IMG/VR virus record: IMGVR_UViG_3300029448_000072
Span: 1 to 47,255 of that record
DNA: 47,255 bases
Source: a virus
Reading direction: 5' to 3' (one strand)
The position numbers were made by a program, and so were the translations under genes. Shown piece after piece: positions 7,272 to 15,816 of the stretch. The notes beneath the pieces were generated by a model, which was not told the DNA's origin, made no database searches, and was given only the letters and a program-made list of their open reading frames with translations. Every line of letters starts with the position of its first letter. Positions within the stretch are counted from its first letter, which is position 1.

Positions 7272-8875
7272 GAAGTAGCTCCTTGCTCTTTTCTTTGACT
7301 AGCTTGTTGTTGTTCAGGAGCAGTTATTGCACCTGTAATAGCACTAAGCTCATTTACAGCTCTTTGATAATACATACCACTTGTTTGTATAGATTGTTGA
7401 CTTTTTTGCGTATAAGCACTTGCTGATTGCATATTTATATTTTGTTGCTGAATTTGTTTTTCAAGATTTTTACTTTCTTTACCAATTTCTGCTGTATATA
7501 TTTGCAATTCAGTTGAAGCACTTTGTACAGCTTTAGCAAGAGCTGCTTGGTACGATGCTAATTTTGTTTCTATTCTTGATTTTTCTTTTGTCAATTCTGA
7601 ATTATACCTAGACACATCAACATTAGAACTAGCACTTTTTTCAGCAATTTCTTGTTGGTATTTAGATAAATCAGATTGAAATATTTTAATTTTTTTATCT
7701 ACTTCTGCTTGCATTTTTCCTAACTGAGAAGTCATTCTTGTTGCTTCCGCAGATACTTTAGATGCATAGTTTTGAACATCATTTTGATATTTACTAATAT
7801 CTTGATTTACTTTTGCTATAGAAGCTTGTGCTCTATTTATTTCAAGATTAGCTACACCAATAGTAGAAGCAACCATTTCAGCATCTTCATCAGCTAACCA
7901 TCCTTCAGCTGTTGTTGTATAAGCTCCACCTGAAACATTATCTACTAAACTTTGAGCTTTAGTTAAAGCATCTGTAATTAATGGTATATCTAAAGCAATT
8001 TCTGATATATCTAAAGGAGAACTAAAATCACTTGGTAAACTAGAAGTTATACCTTCAAGAGTTGGTAAAGAAGTATTTATACTAAAGTTTGAAGGAAGTT
8101 TAGATGTTATAGCTATATCAGAAGGTAATGTTTCATTAAAACTAAAAGTTGGTAAAGCAGTTACCAAGTTAAATGTTAATACTTTAGAAGCTGCTTCATC
8201 AATTTGAGCTTTGCATAAATCTCTATAAACAGAGCCTAATCTAAAATGGTCTAATGAAGCTGCGTAAAATAACACAATATTTTCATATTCTGTAAGTATC
8301 CAATTTTCGCTATTTTCATCAACTATTGGAGGGGCTGAATATACTATTACTCCTTTATCTCCATGTTTTGGAGTTACAGTTGTAACGCCGCTAGCCCCTA
8401 ATTCTGTATATGTTTTATTAGAATCTGTAGCATTATAATCAGGGTCAGGTTTAATAAATATTTTACCTGATAATTTATAATACTTAGGAAACATCTTTGT
8501 TGCTTTAAGTAAACTAGATGGTTCATCAAATATATGTATGTTTTTATCAGGAGCTTCTACTGCTATTCTTTTCTTTCCTTTATAATAATCAACATCATCA
8601 GGAGATGAACCTTCAGTATGAGTATCACCATCTTCATAGCGATAAACTGCTAATATTTTATCGTAAGATATAGCAGAACCTTGACCTAAAGATTGTTCAT
8701 TTATAGTATCATTGGTATCCCAACCATTGATTTCAGTTTCAGTAGCAATAGTCCATAAAAACTTTTCAGGTAAAGCTGATAGCAAAAACTTTGAACCTGC
8801 ATTAATATAAGGAATCAAATATCTAGACTTGCTATCGTTTCCTGTAATGTTATTTACTTTTTCCCAAATTTTCAT
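7268..8875 (-). CDS. connector/tail protein with long coiled coil (535 aa)
   Basis: Residues 1-240 look like a folded connector domain: YINAGSKFLLSALPEKFLW near the N-terminus, then a beta region and a helix ENIVLFYAASLDHFRLG. Residues about 245-300 contain spaced 'LPS/LPT' repeats (LPTFSFNETLPSDIAI). From about residue 340 to the end is a long Gln/Ala/Ser/Lys-rich coiled coil. This could be a neck or tail-tube protein with an extended helical spike. It is the first large gene after the capsid-associated gene. No homologue is named with confidence. Confidence 0.65.
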   Translation of the reverse strand: MKIWEKVNNITGNDSKSRYLIPYINAGSKFLLSALPEKFLWTIATETEINGWDTNDTINEQSLGQGSAISYDKILAVYRYEDGDTHTEGSSPDDVDYYKGKKRIAVEAPDKNIHIFDEPSSLLKATKMFPKYYKLSGKIFIKPDPDYNATDSNKTYTELGASGVTTVTPKHGDKGVIVYSAPPIVDENSENWILTEYENIVLFYAASLDHFRLGSVYRDLCKAQIDEAASKVLTFNLVTALPTFSFNETLPSDIAITSKLPSNFSINTSLPTLEGITSSLPSDFSSPLDISEIALDIPLITDALTKAQSLVDNVSGGAYTTTAEGWLADEDAEMVASTIGVANLEINRAQASIAKVNQDISKYQNDVQNYASKVSAEATRMTSQLGKMQAEVDKKIKIFQSDLSKYQQEIAEKSASSNVDVSRYNSELTKEKSRIETKLASYQAALAKAVQSASTELQIYTAEIGKESKNLEKQIQQQNINMQSASAYTQKSQQSIQTSGMYYQRAVNELSAITGAITAPEQQQASQRKEQGATS

Positions 8876-8893
8876 TTATATCTCTATAATCTA

Positions 8894-8915
8894 TGGGGGG
8901 AAATAAATCCCCCCA
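8894..8915 (-). terminator. G/C-run hairpin between capsid-associated and connector genes
   Basis: A perfect 7-bp stem (TGGGGGG at 8894-8900 pairs with CCCCCCA at 8909-8915) encloses an 8-base AT loop. It lies in the 54-base gap after the 132-residue gene in the leftward operon. No U-run follows in the leftward direction, so it is more likely a partial terminator or mRNA-end stabiliser than a full stop. Confidence 0.55.
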
Positions 8916-8929
8916 CATTATTGATTATT

Positions 8930-9328
8930 TTAGTAGCCAACAGCTTGTACAAATTGTACAACCATGTCGCCTGCACCTGCACCTGAAGCACCATCAAACT
9001 CGATTTCAATTACATCACCTGCGTTTAAAGCAGAATCTGCATCTTTTTCAAGTCCTTGTGCAACAAGAGCACCTGCATACTGAGCAAGAACAGGTACTGT
9101 GCCTGTACCGATTGTATCTCCTGCACCATCTTTAACTAAAATAGCTGATGCTGCGGAAGTTACTGCGGTAGTAGCCACGAATGACATAGAGGAAACTCTA
9201 GCACCATCCATTGGGCATACACAATATCTATTTCCTGAAGAACCCATTCCAGTCAAACCAACAGTAACGAAGGCACTTCCTGAAAGGGCATCTGATTTGT
9301 TTTGTCCGTACATTGGATTTTTAGGCAT
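8930..9328 (-). CDS. putative capsid decoration/head-fibre protein (132 aa)
   Basis: It begins MPKNPMYGQNKSDALSGSAF and is Gly/Ala/Val/Ser-rich with a predicted beta fold (ILVKDGAGDTIGTGTVPVLAQ). It has no catalytic motif. The gene directly follows the major capsid gene with 13 bases between and has a good ribosome site, and its codon use is richer in GC than its neighbours, as is the capsid gene's. Small beta proteins in this place commonly decorate the capsid surface in other phages. That role is inferred from position and size. Confidence 0.6.
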   Translation of the reverse strand: MPKNPMYGQNKSDALSGSAFVTVGLTGMGSSGNRYCVCPMDGARVSSMSFVATTAVTSAASAILVKDGAGDTIGTGTVPVLAQYAGALVAQGLEKDADSALNAGDVIEIEFDGASGAGAGDMVVQFVQAVGY

Positions 9329-9341
9329 TATCTATACTCCT

Positions 9342-10814
9342 TTACACTGTCCAGATAGCGTGGGATTCAGGCATATGAATCTCCATACCAGCTTCTGTTT
9401 GGATTAAGTCAACTCTACGGTCAACACCACTGTTCTCAAGAGTTTGAACACCAACGTAGATTGATGTATCACGATTTTGTCCATTACCGACTAAAGGTCT
9501 GTAAGCACAATATTTCATGTTAACACCCATCATACCAATGTTAGTACCATCAAGGTGGATGTTTCTAACAACATTCATATCACCATAAGGTGTTCCAATT
9601 GTTGTAACATCAACACCAAACGCTTTTTTCTTAGCGACTGCAGTCATATCAGCACGACCATAAGAAGTACCATCAGTAGCAGGAGTTTGATTTCCTACAC
9701 CTACAATACCTACATTGTTGCTGAAGTAACCACTTATCTTATGTAACCAGTTATAAATAGCTGTACTACAGAAGAAAACAGTTGCATTTGCGTTGTTGTA
9801 ACGAGGGTCTAAGAAGGCACTTAAGTCATCAAGAAAATCATCTTGTGTCTTATTTGCTGTAGCTAAAGCGAATTGATTACCAAAACCACTAATGTAGCTG
9901 ATAACACCATCGGTATACCAAGCATCTTGAGCTGTTGAACCTGCACCATTAAATAATAATGATTGCTCAATATCAAACTTATGCTCAATTAACTTCTCTT
10001 TCCATACTCTTGCCCACTCACTAGCATCATACTTAAGAACGGTTGCTCTTGCAGTATTATCCATAGCACAAGCAGTCTTCCAAATCTGAGTATTTCCAAA
10101 CCCAGTTTTAAAAGGTTGGTCTTTCCATGTTTCAGGATAACCACTACCTTGTTCATGAGCAGTACCAATAACGAAACTTCTCTTTGGAGCTAATGACTCT
10201 TGTGAGCCTGTTACGTTATCTTTGTCATCATCATGCTTGTAAGTAGATGCTAAAGCACTAGGTGTTTTAATTAATGCACCTTCAAGCAATTTCATATTAG
10301 AAATAGCTGAATCGGTTACTTTATCTACTCTAAATACAGCATAACCTGTACTAGCGGCATCACCTAATGATGCACCAGTAGGGATTTTAACTAACTGACC
10401 AGGCATAAAGAACTCAGGCTTAGTGCCACTAGTTCCAATGTCAAATTTGTTAGTTGTGTTGCCATAAACATTACCTTCATTACCTGCAGATTTGTAATCT
10501 CCTGCCATAATAACTTTAGTAGTGTTGGCGTGTAGTGCAGCGTGTTTTGTAACAGCTGCTGCTGCGTTACCATTTGTACCATATAGGTAAGCATACCTTT
10601 TATGGAAAGATGGTCTTCTCTCAGTAAATTTGAACTGAGGGTCATCTGTTGGTTTCTTAGATAGTTTTGAAACTAAACGGAAGAAAGGGTCTTGAGCTAT
10701 AGCAAGTTCACTTACCCTACTTCCGAAGTTATATTTCCGTCTAAGGTCACCAGTCGAAAGACTGCTATTATCATCGGCGACACCAAGTCCGCCAAGATTA
10801 AATAAATCAGACAT
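9342..10814 (-). CDS. major capsid protein (SU10/DUF5309-like)
   Basis: The 490-residue product has an N-arm with LGGLGVADDNSSLSTGDLRR, a central region with KYDASEWARVWKEKLIEHKF (capsid spine-helix pattern), a FDIEQSLLFNG segment, and ends GMEIHMPESHAIWTV. The last pattern is characteristic of the DUF5309/SU10 major-capsid family of the HK97 fold. It lies directly after the scaffold gene, as in most podoviruses. It is present once, has a strong ribosome site (GGAG upstream of the ATG), and its base composition is higher in GC, consistent with high expression. About 420 copies per head would be usual for this family size; that figure is general knowledge and not read here. Confidence 0.85.
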   Translation of the reverse strand: MSDLFNLGGLGVADDNSSLSTGDLRRKYNFGSRVSELAIAQDPFFRLVSKLSKKPTDDPQFKFTERRPSFHKRYAYLYGTNGNAAAAVTKHAALHANTTKVIMAGDYKSAGNEGNVYGNTTNKFDIGTSGTKPEFFMPGQLVKIPTGASLGDAASTGYAVFRVDKVTDSAISNMKLLEGALIKTPSALASTYKHDDDKDNVTGSQESLAPKRSFVIGTAHEQGSGYPETWKDQPFKTGFGNTQIWKTACAMDNTARATVLKYDASEWARVWKEKLIEHKFDIEQSLLFNGAGSTAQDAWYTDGVISYISGFGNQFALATANKTQDDFLDDLSAFLDPRYNNANATVFFCSTAIYNWLHKISGYFSNNVGIVGVGNQTPATDGTSYGRADMTAVAKKKAFGVDVTTIGTPYGDMNVVRNIHLDGTNIGMMGVNMKYCAYRPLVGNGQNRDTSIYVGVQTLENSGVDRRVDLIQTEAGMEIHMPESHAIWTV

Positions 10815-10850
10815 TTGACTTATCTCCTATTCTATTAAGGGTTAGCAAAT

Positions 10851-10882
10851 GGCTGATAATCTAGTTCATCTAGTTATTAGCC
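10851..10882 (-). other. strong hairpin between scaffold and capsid genes
   Basis: GGCTGATAATCTAG at 10851-10864 pairs with CTAGTTATTAGCC at 10870-10882 (13 pairs with one G-U and one bulged T) around a 5-base loop. It covers the scaffold stop codon and lies about 40 bases before the capsid start in the leftward mRNA. It could set the scaffold-to-capsid ratio by processing or stability. No U-run follows, so it is not a canonical terminator. Confidence 0.55.
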
Positions 10883-11740
10883 AAATGCGTTTTCTAGTTC
10901 CTTATCAATCCCCATAATAGTATCAAAAAGTTGTCCTTCTTCTGAAGTTTCTACTTTAGTAGAACCTTTAGTTGCGAGAGATTTAGGTCGTTGTTGCGTG
11001 TCTTTAATCTTCTTAACAACTGACTCACTAGCATTTCTTGCTATGTTGTCTTCTCTTTGACCTCTGTTTTTAAGATAGTAAATATCATCCAATGATAGTT
11101 TTTGATTGTCAGCAAACTGTTTAAAGTCATGCCATTCAGATTCGTTCATATCATGCTTTTGACGAAAATCACTAATTTTCCTATCAACACTAAATTGTTG
11201 TTTTTGTTTAGCCATTTCGTTACTTAGCCTTTTTTGTACGACACCATCAATAGTTGCACCTAAAACTTTTGCAGAATCACTATTAGGATTACCTACAGCT
11301 TCGTCAGGGTCAAAAACAAAATCTTCACCAAGATTCATTTTCTCTACCATACTTTTTGGGGTTTGACCACCACCCTCAAAATAGCCTTTCACATGAGAGA
11401 CTAATTGTGGGTCTTTACGCATTTCATCAAGTATAGGTAAGTATGGTTCGAGTTCAGAAAGTTGTTGGTTAAGACGTTTTCCTTCTGCACTGGAATCTGA
11501 GTACCTTTTTTTAAGAGTCTCAATGTCCTCTTGCTGAGCTTCTTCTGCACTTTCTTCTACTACTTGTGTGTTATCACTTTGGTTTACTTTGGCTTCTGAA
11601 GTTTCATTTAAATCATCGTCAACAATACCGCCATTGACTTCTTGCTCTAATTGACCAAAAAAGTCCTCCGCTGAATCATCTGAAATAAAACTTTCGGGGA
11701 TAGACTGTTTGTCTACGTTGCCTACTTGTGTTTCTTCCAT
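10877..11740 (-). CDS. scaffolding protein (putative)
   Basis: A 287-residue acidic, highly charged and mostly helical protein. It begins MEETQVGNVDKQSIPESFIS, has acidic patches around residues 20-75, then a coiled coil (DIETLKKRYSDSSAEGKRLN) and a C-terminal basic segment (KKIKDTQQRPKSLATKG) before an acidic end. This acidic-helical protein with a basic C-terminus, directly between portal and capsid genes, is the typical profile of podoviral scaffolding proteins, whose C-terminus binds the capsid protein. No sequence family is claimed. Confidence 0.75.
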   Translation of the reverse strand: MEETQVGNVDKQSIPESFISDDSAEDFFGQLEQEVNGGIVDDDLNETSEAKVNQSDNTQVVEESAEEAQQEDIETLKKRYSDSSAEGKRLNQQLSELEPYLPILDEMRKDPQLVSHVKGYFEGGGQTPKSMVEKMNLGEDFVFDPDEAVGNPNSDSAKVLGATIDGVVQKRLSNEMAKQKQQFSVDRKISDFRQKHDMNESEWHDFKQFADNQKLSLDDIYYLKNRGQREDNIARNASESVVKKIKDTQQRPKSLATKGSTKVETSEEGQLFDTIMGIDKELENAFG

Positions 11741-11774
11741 ATTTTATATTGCCTTTATTTTAATTAACAATTTA

Positions 11775-13982
11775 TTATTTTTCTTTGCTTTCTTGCAAAT
11801 TCTTTTTTCTGTCATCATCAAGCACTTTTCTGTAGTATTTTTGTTGAGCTTTTGTTTCTAATACATCTTTCTTTACTTCCATAGACCCAACATTAACTTT
11901 ATCTTTAATTCCTGCTTGAACTAACTGACGTTGTAAGGTTTCAATAGTTCCATCTCTGTCTTTCATAGCTTTATCCATCTGTTCTAATTGTTTTTTCAAT
12001 TGAGCGTATAATGATTTTCTTTCCATTATTTTTTCTTTGCCTCTGACATCAGTTTCAGATAGCATAGCTATATCATCAATTAGTCCTGCTTGATACCATT
12101 TAAAATATTCCTCAATTAATGCCCAACGATTAACAGGCATTGAAGCACCTGCAACAATTCTTATGTCAAATCGTGAACTTGAGTAATCATTCCATTTATT
12201 TATTTCATCACCATAATCATTATAAATAGGAATATTAATTCTTGTTTCTTTTTCCATATAGTCACCACCTGCGTTAGGTTGAACTATTCTAAAAACTTTA
12301 TCTACATTGTAATGACTTTGAGCAACTTCTTTAAACACAATTCCTAAGTGTTCAAGCGATGGTTCTAGTAAAGAGCCCATCCATGCTTTAATTCTTCTTG
12401 TACCAAATTCATCATTAGCAAGTAAACCTCTATATGTTTCAGGTTGTTGTGTAGTAAAACCCATCATAGAGCTTGGTATACCTGCTATATATTCCATATC
12501 TGATTTACCTTCTTGCGTAATAGTATAAAACGCATTATTTATAGCTGCAGGTAAAACAGGTGTAGGAGCATTAAATCCTTGTCTATATTTTAACAAAGCA
12601 CCAGGAGCAGAAGAGTATTGTTCCCATTCTTGTTCAGGAACAGAGCCTTCTTCATAAATCCATCTAAGATTAGAAGCTAAATTTGCATTATGAATCATAA
12701 CTTGATGAGCTTTATTAATCTCTTGTTGTTTTCCAATCATAGGTGCAATTGCAGACATTGGAAAAGGTGTGTTTGTATATAAATAAGGTACAGGTATTAT
12801 TGGATAATTTCTATAAGGCAATAAATACTCATAAAGAGTAACATCTGAACCTAAAGTACAAGTTAGTTTTATTCTTGTTTCAAAATAATCACTAGCGTCA
12901 ACAATAGATTCTACAACTTCAGGGTTTTCTATTAAAACTTCATACTCTTCTTTACTAACAATTTGTTCTTCTACTTTATTTAGTCTTTCTTGTGTAGCAT
13001 AATCTATTTCAGCTCTTTTTTGTTCAATAGAACTTATAAGATTTTCTTGAGCTTTTTTAATTTCTAGTTCAGCTCTGTCTTGTATTATTTCACCTGAATT
13101 TAAAGCATTTTCAATTTGAATAATTTTTTCTTTTGTAGACACAGCTAGTTCTTCTTCAAATTGTTTTAATTTTTTAGCAGCAATCTTTTTTACATTATCT
13201 ATGTCTTCTTTAGTAGGATAAACTTTAATTCTTAAGTTAACATAGGGTACACGAACTTTTTCGTAGCATTCATAATATGAAAGTATATCATCTTTTTCTC
13301 CATCAGGAGCTACACTTGTAATAATATCTTCAGGAATAATTGCATCAGATTCATTTCTATCTGCTTGTGAATATGCCTCTACAGTACTTTGCTCACTAGC
13401 TTTAGCAACTTTTCTTGATTGTTCAGGAAACATATTTTTTAATTGTTCCCTAGCCATAGTTTTTCTAACAATTACAAAAGAAGCATCTCGTAATAAAAAG
13501 TCACGACTCATTGGGTCAGGATAAACATCGTAAGGGTCTATTTTACTATATACTACATCACCTTTACCATTATCTAAATCAGAATCAATATCAACAAAAA
13601 AATAACCCATACCTTTAGTAAGGGAATCTAAAATAACATTTCCATATACTGCTTTTCCATTAGATAATGACCAACAGTATTCAGATATATCACTATGAAC
13701 TTGTGCAATATTAGTATCTGTTCCTTCTACAGCAACTGCTTTCCACTTAGGGTCATTAGCAGTTACAAAATATTTCATAGTTTCAATAATAGGAGTTATT
13801 CTATTAACTTGAAAAGATGGCATACCTGATTCTTTTAAAGTATCAAGCTCTTCTTTCGTAAGTTGTTCATTAAGATAAAAATCGTATCCTTTTTGACTTT
13901 CAGATTGCCATTTTATTCTCTCTTCAGAGTTAGCAGATTTCCACATTTGATATATGCGGTCAGCTTTGTTTTTTCTAGCCAT
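11775..13982 (-). CDS. portal protein (P22-like)
   Basis: This 735-residue protein has the classic P22/SU10 portal markers: an N-terminal helical clip with YLNEQLTKEE, a 'KSKIDPYDVYPDP'-type motif at residues 147-157, the QKEINKAHQVMIHNANLASN helix and a long C-terminal barrel-like helix region ending in a coiled coil (residues ~650-735). A distinctive ~100-residue charged coiled-coil insertion lies at about residues 250-350. The portal forms the dodecameric ring at the DNA-entry vertex and docks the terminase. It begins one base inside the stop of the upstream 53-residue gene (TAATG) and lies next to the packaging cassette, as expected. Confidence 0.87.
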   Translation of the reverse strand: MARKNKADRIYQMWKSANSEERIKWQSESQKGYDFYLNEQLTKEELDTLKESGMPSFQVNRITPIIETMKYFVTANDPKWKAVAVEGTDTNIAQVHSDISEYCWSLSNGKAVYGNVILDSLTKGMGYFFVDIDSDLDNGKGDVVYSKIDPYDVYPDPMSRDFLLRDASFVIVRKTMAREQLKNMFPEQSRKVAKASEQSTVEAYSQADRNESDAIIPEDIITSVAPDGEKDDILSYYECYEKVRVPYVNLRIKVYPTKEDIDNVKKIAAKKLKQFEEELAVSTKEKIIQIENALNSGEIIQDRAELEIKKAQENLISSIEQKRAEIDYATQERLNKVEEQIVSKEEYEVLIENPEVVESIVDASDYFETRIKLTCTLGSDVTLYEYLLPYRNYPIIPVPYLYTNTPFPMSAIAPMIGKQQEINKAHQVMIHNANLASNLRWIYEEGSVPEQEWEQYSSAPGALLKYRQGFNAPTPVLPAAINNAFYTITQEGKSDMEYIAGIPSSMMGFTTQQPETYRGLLANDEFGTRRIKAWMGSLLEPSLEHLGIVFKEVAQSHYNVDKVFRIVQPNAGGDYMEKETRINIPIYNDYGDEINKWNDYSSSRFDIRIVAGASMPVNRWALIEEYFKWYQAGLIDDIAMLSETDVRGKEKIMERKSLYAQLKKQLEQMDKAMKDRDGTIETLQRQLVQAGIKDKVNVGSMEVKKDVLETKAQQKYYRKVLDDDRKKNLQESKEK

Positions 13983-14143
13983 TAAGCCATATTCCTTTTA
14001 GCTTTACTTTCTTTGCGTTCATTCTTTTTATTCCAATCTCCACGTTTCATTTCAGCATAGTTTTTATCACTTACAGTGCTATTTGCTTTACTACGACTTC
14101 TACCTTCTCTTTGTGCTTTTCTAATATTTTCTACTAAACTCAT
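13982..14143 (-). CDS. small basic protein (53 aa)
   Basis: The frame reads MSLVENIRKAQREGRSRSKA and continues as a highly basic, hydrophilic peptide (net positive). Its start overlaps the stop of the previous 31-residue gene (TAATG), and its stop overlaps the portal start (TAATG). Such tandem stop-start coupling strongly supports translation. It may be a minor packaging or nucleic-acid-binding protein; no family is recognised. Confidence 0.6.
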   Translation of the reverse strand: MSLVENIRKAQREGRSRSKANSTVSDKNYAEMKRGDWNKKNERKESKAKRNMA

Positions 14144-14238
14144 TACTTCTTTTTCTTTTTTGAGGTTGACTTTTTCTTTTTCTTTTTACCTTTAGGTCTT
14201 CCTCTTTTACTTCCGTATGTTCCCATTCCACTTGGCAT
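14143..14238 (-). CDS. tiny lysine-rich protein (31 aa)
   Basis: Starts MPSGMGTYGSKRGRPKGKKK and continues with lysine runs. It has an AGGAG ribosome site six bases before the ATG and couples to the next gene through TAATG. The 'GRPKGKKK' part resembles an AT-hook. Small basic proteins of this kind occur beside terminase and portal genes in many marine phages and may bind DNA, but no function has been shown here. Confidence 0.55.
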   Translation of the reverse strand: MPSGMGTYGSKRGRPKGKKKKKKSTSKKKKK

Positions 14239-14247
14239 ATTTGCTCC

Positions 14248-15816
14248 TTATGATATTATCCAGCTTTTAGCTTTCTTTTTTGGTGTATACCACTCTCTTG
14301 TTTTTCCTTCTTTTTTCATATTAGGAGGAAAAGCGTGCAAAAGTGCATAAAATAGTGTCTCAATTGTGTCATCATGAGCCATTCTTGCACCGAATGTAAC
14401 AATTTCGTGCTCTAAATCAAACATATTTTCCCGTAAATATATAGTTCCTGTACTAAAACGACCTGAAAGACCCGAATATATTTTATTTCTCTTTTCTCTA
14501 CCTCCAGGTTTTTCAGATATTACACTAATATCATATTTATTTTCTATTCTACGTCTTTCATTTAAAGATTGAAATACTGACCTATTCATAGCAACATCTT
14601 CAACGGTAGAAGATATACAATGATATTTTTGATGTAAATCCATAATCCAATCAACAACTCCCTTTTTACCTACTATAGTATCATCACTATCACGACCTGC
14701 TAACGTAGGTATTGACCTATGACGCTCATACTCTAAAACATAAACTTGATTTTCAGGAGTTATAGCAATAGCCATGATAACTGAGAAGTCAGAAGTTTTA
14801 GTATTAATATCAGTTGCAGGGTCGCAACCAACAAACGTATTAACGGGTATTTTTTCTCCATCAATAACAATAAAGTTAACACCCTCTTCATGAGAATAGT
14901 ATCCTTTCCAATATTTTATGTATTGCCTTCCCCATACAGCTTCATCTTCATTTTGTACTTCTAATTCATACTCTTGATAATAACCATGTATTCGACCTGC
15001 TTCTTCATATTCCTTTTTCATTAAGTTTAATCTTTTTCTAGGAAAATATGAGTTCCAAAGTACACCTCCTTCCATTTCAGGTTGTGTAGATTTATATGTA
15101 ATTACATCCCAAGTATAATCATCTTTATTATCAGCTTTAGCATAACTATCTAATATGTTCTGACATAAACTATCAAAATGAACAGGAGTTCCTGCAAATA
15201 TTAATCTACCTGTATGTAAATCAAGGGCAGGTTTTACACCATTGTATACAATATTCTTAATCTTTTCTCTTGCATCATGCGTAACAGTATTACTTTCACT
15301 TTCTGTATCATCCAATGCTACTATATCATAACGCTTACCTAAGTAGTTTTCACCTCTGACACTTGATAAGTTAGAACGGCTTATTAGTTTAGCCCCGGTC
15401 TTAGTCACAATGTCTGTTTCAGTCCATTTATCTCCTACGATGTTACCGAAATAATAATGTATAATCTCATTAGAAGAAAAATGTTGTTTAATATATTGTA
15501 AGTTAAGAATAGATTTACGATGATTATCAGAAACCCATGCTATAAACATTAAATCGTCTTTTGGCTTAAACAATATCTTATGCATTAAGAATGTTTTAAA
15601 TAATTGTGTCTTACCACTACCTCGTGGCAAAATTAAGGCTAGTGCTTTAGTAGTGTTTTCTAATAACGAATCACCAATCTCATAATGGAATAATGGAGAC
15701 TCAGATTTACCAAAATCTCCAGGTAAAAAAAGTTTACCAAATGCTATTAAGTCAGTTCGTGCTAGTTCTAATACTTTTTCAGATTTATTAACATCCCTAG
15801 TATTAATATTAGCCAT
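14248..15816 (-). CDS. terL: terminase large subunit
   Basis: With the ATG at 15816 the 522-residue protein shows the packaging-ATPase motifs: Walker A LPRGSGKT (residues 63-70) and Walker B IVALDD followed by TE (residues 165-172, catalytic Glu at 172). The C-terminal nuclease domain has VGCDPATD (Asp332), TVEDV (Glu406) and AHDDT (Asp482-483), the RNase H-like acidic set. This start is chosen because GAGGAAAG precedes it and it overlaps the upstream stop by eight bases; an upstream ATG would add 15 residues without a better ribosome site. The protein cuts the concatemer and pumps DNA through the portal encoded directly downstream. Confidence 0.9.
   Translation of the reverse strand: MANINTRDVNKSEKVLELARTDLIAFGKLFLPGDFGKSESPLFHYEIGDSLLENTTKALALILPRGSGKTQLFKTFLMHKILFKPKDDLMFIAWVSDNHRKSILNLQYIKQHFSSNEIIHYYFGNIVGDKWTETDIVTKTGAKLISRSNLSSVRGENYLGKRYDIVALDDTESESNTVTHDAREKIKNIVYNGVKPALDLHTGRLIFAGTPVHFDSLCQNILDSYAKADNKDDYTWDVITYKSTQPEMEGGVLWNSYFPRKRLNLMKKEYEEAGRIHGYYQEYELEVQNEDEAVWGRQYIKYWKGYYSHEEGVNFIVIDGEKIPVNTFVGCDPATDINTKTSDFSVIMAIAITPENQVYVLEYERHRSIPTLAGRDSDDTIVGKKGVVDWIMDLHQKYHCISSTVEDVAMNRSVFQSLNERRRIENKYDISVISEKPGGREKRNKIYSGLSGRFSTGTIYLRENMFDLEHEIVTFGARMAHDDTIETLFYALLHAFPPNMKKEGKTREWYTPKKKAKSWIIS

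Noticed and set aside
9099-9407. Plus-strand frames overlapping capsid and capsid-associated genes
   Set aside because: They are shadows of GC-richer leftward genes and have no start context.
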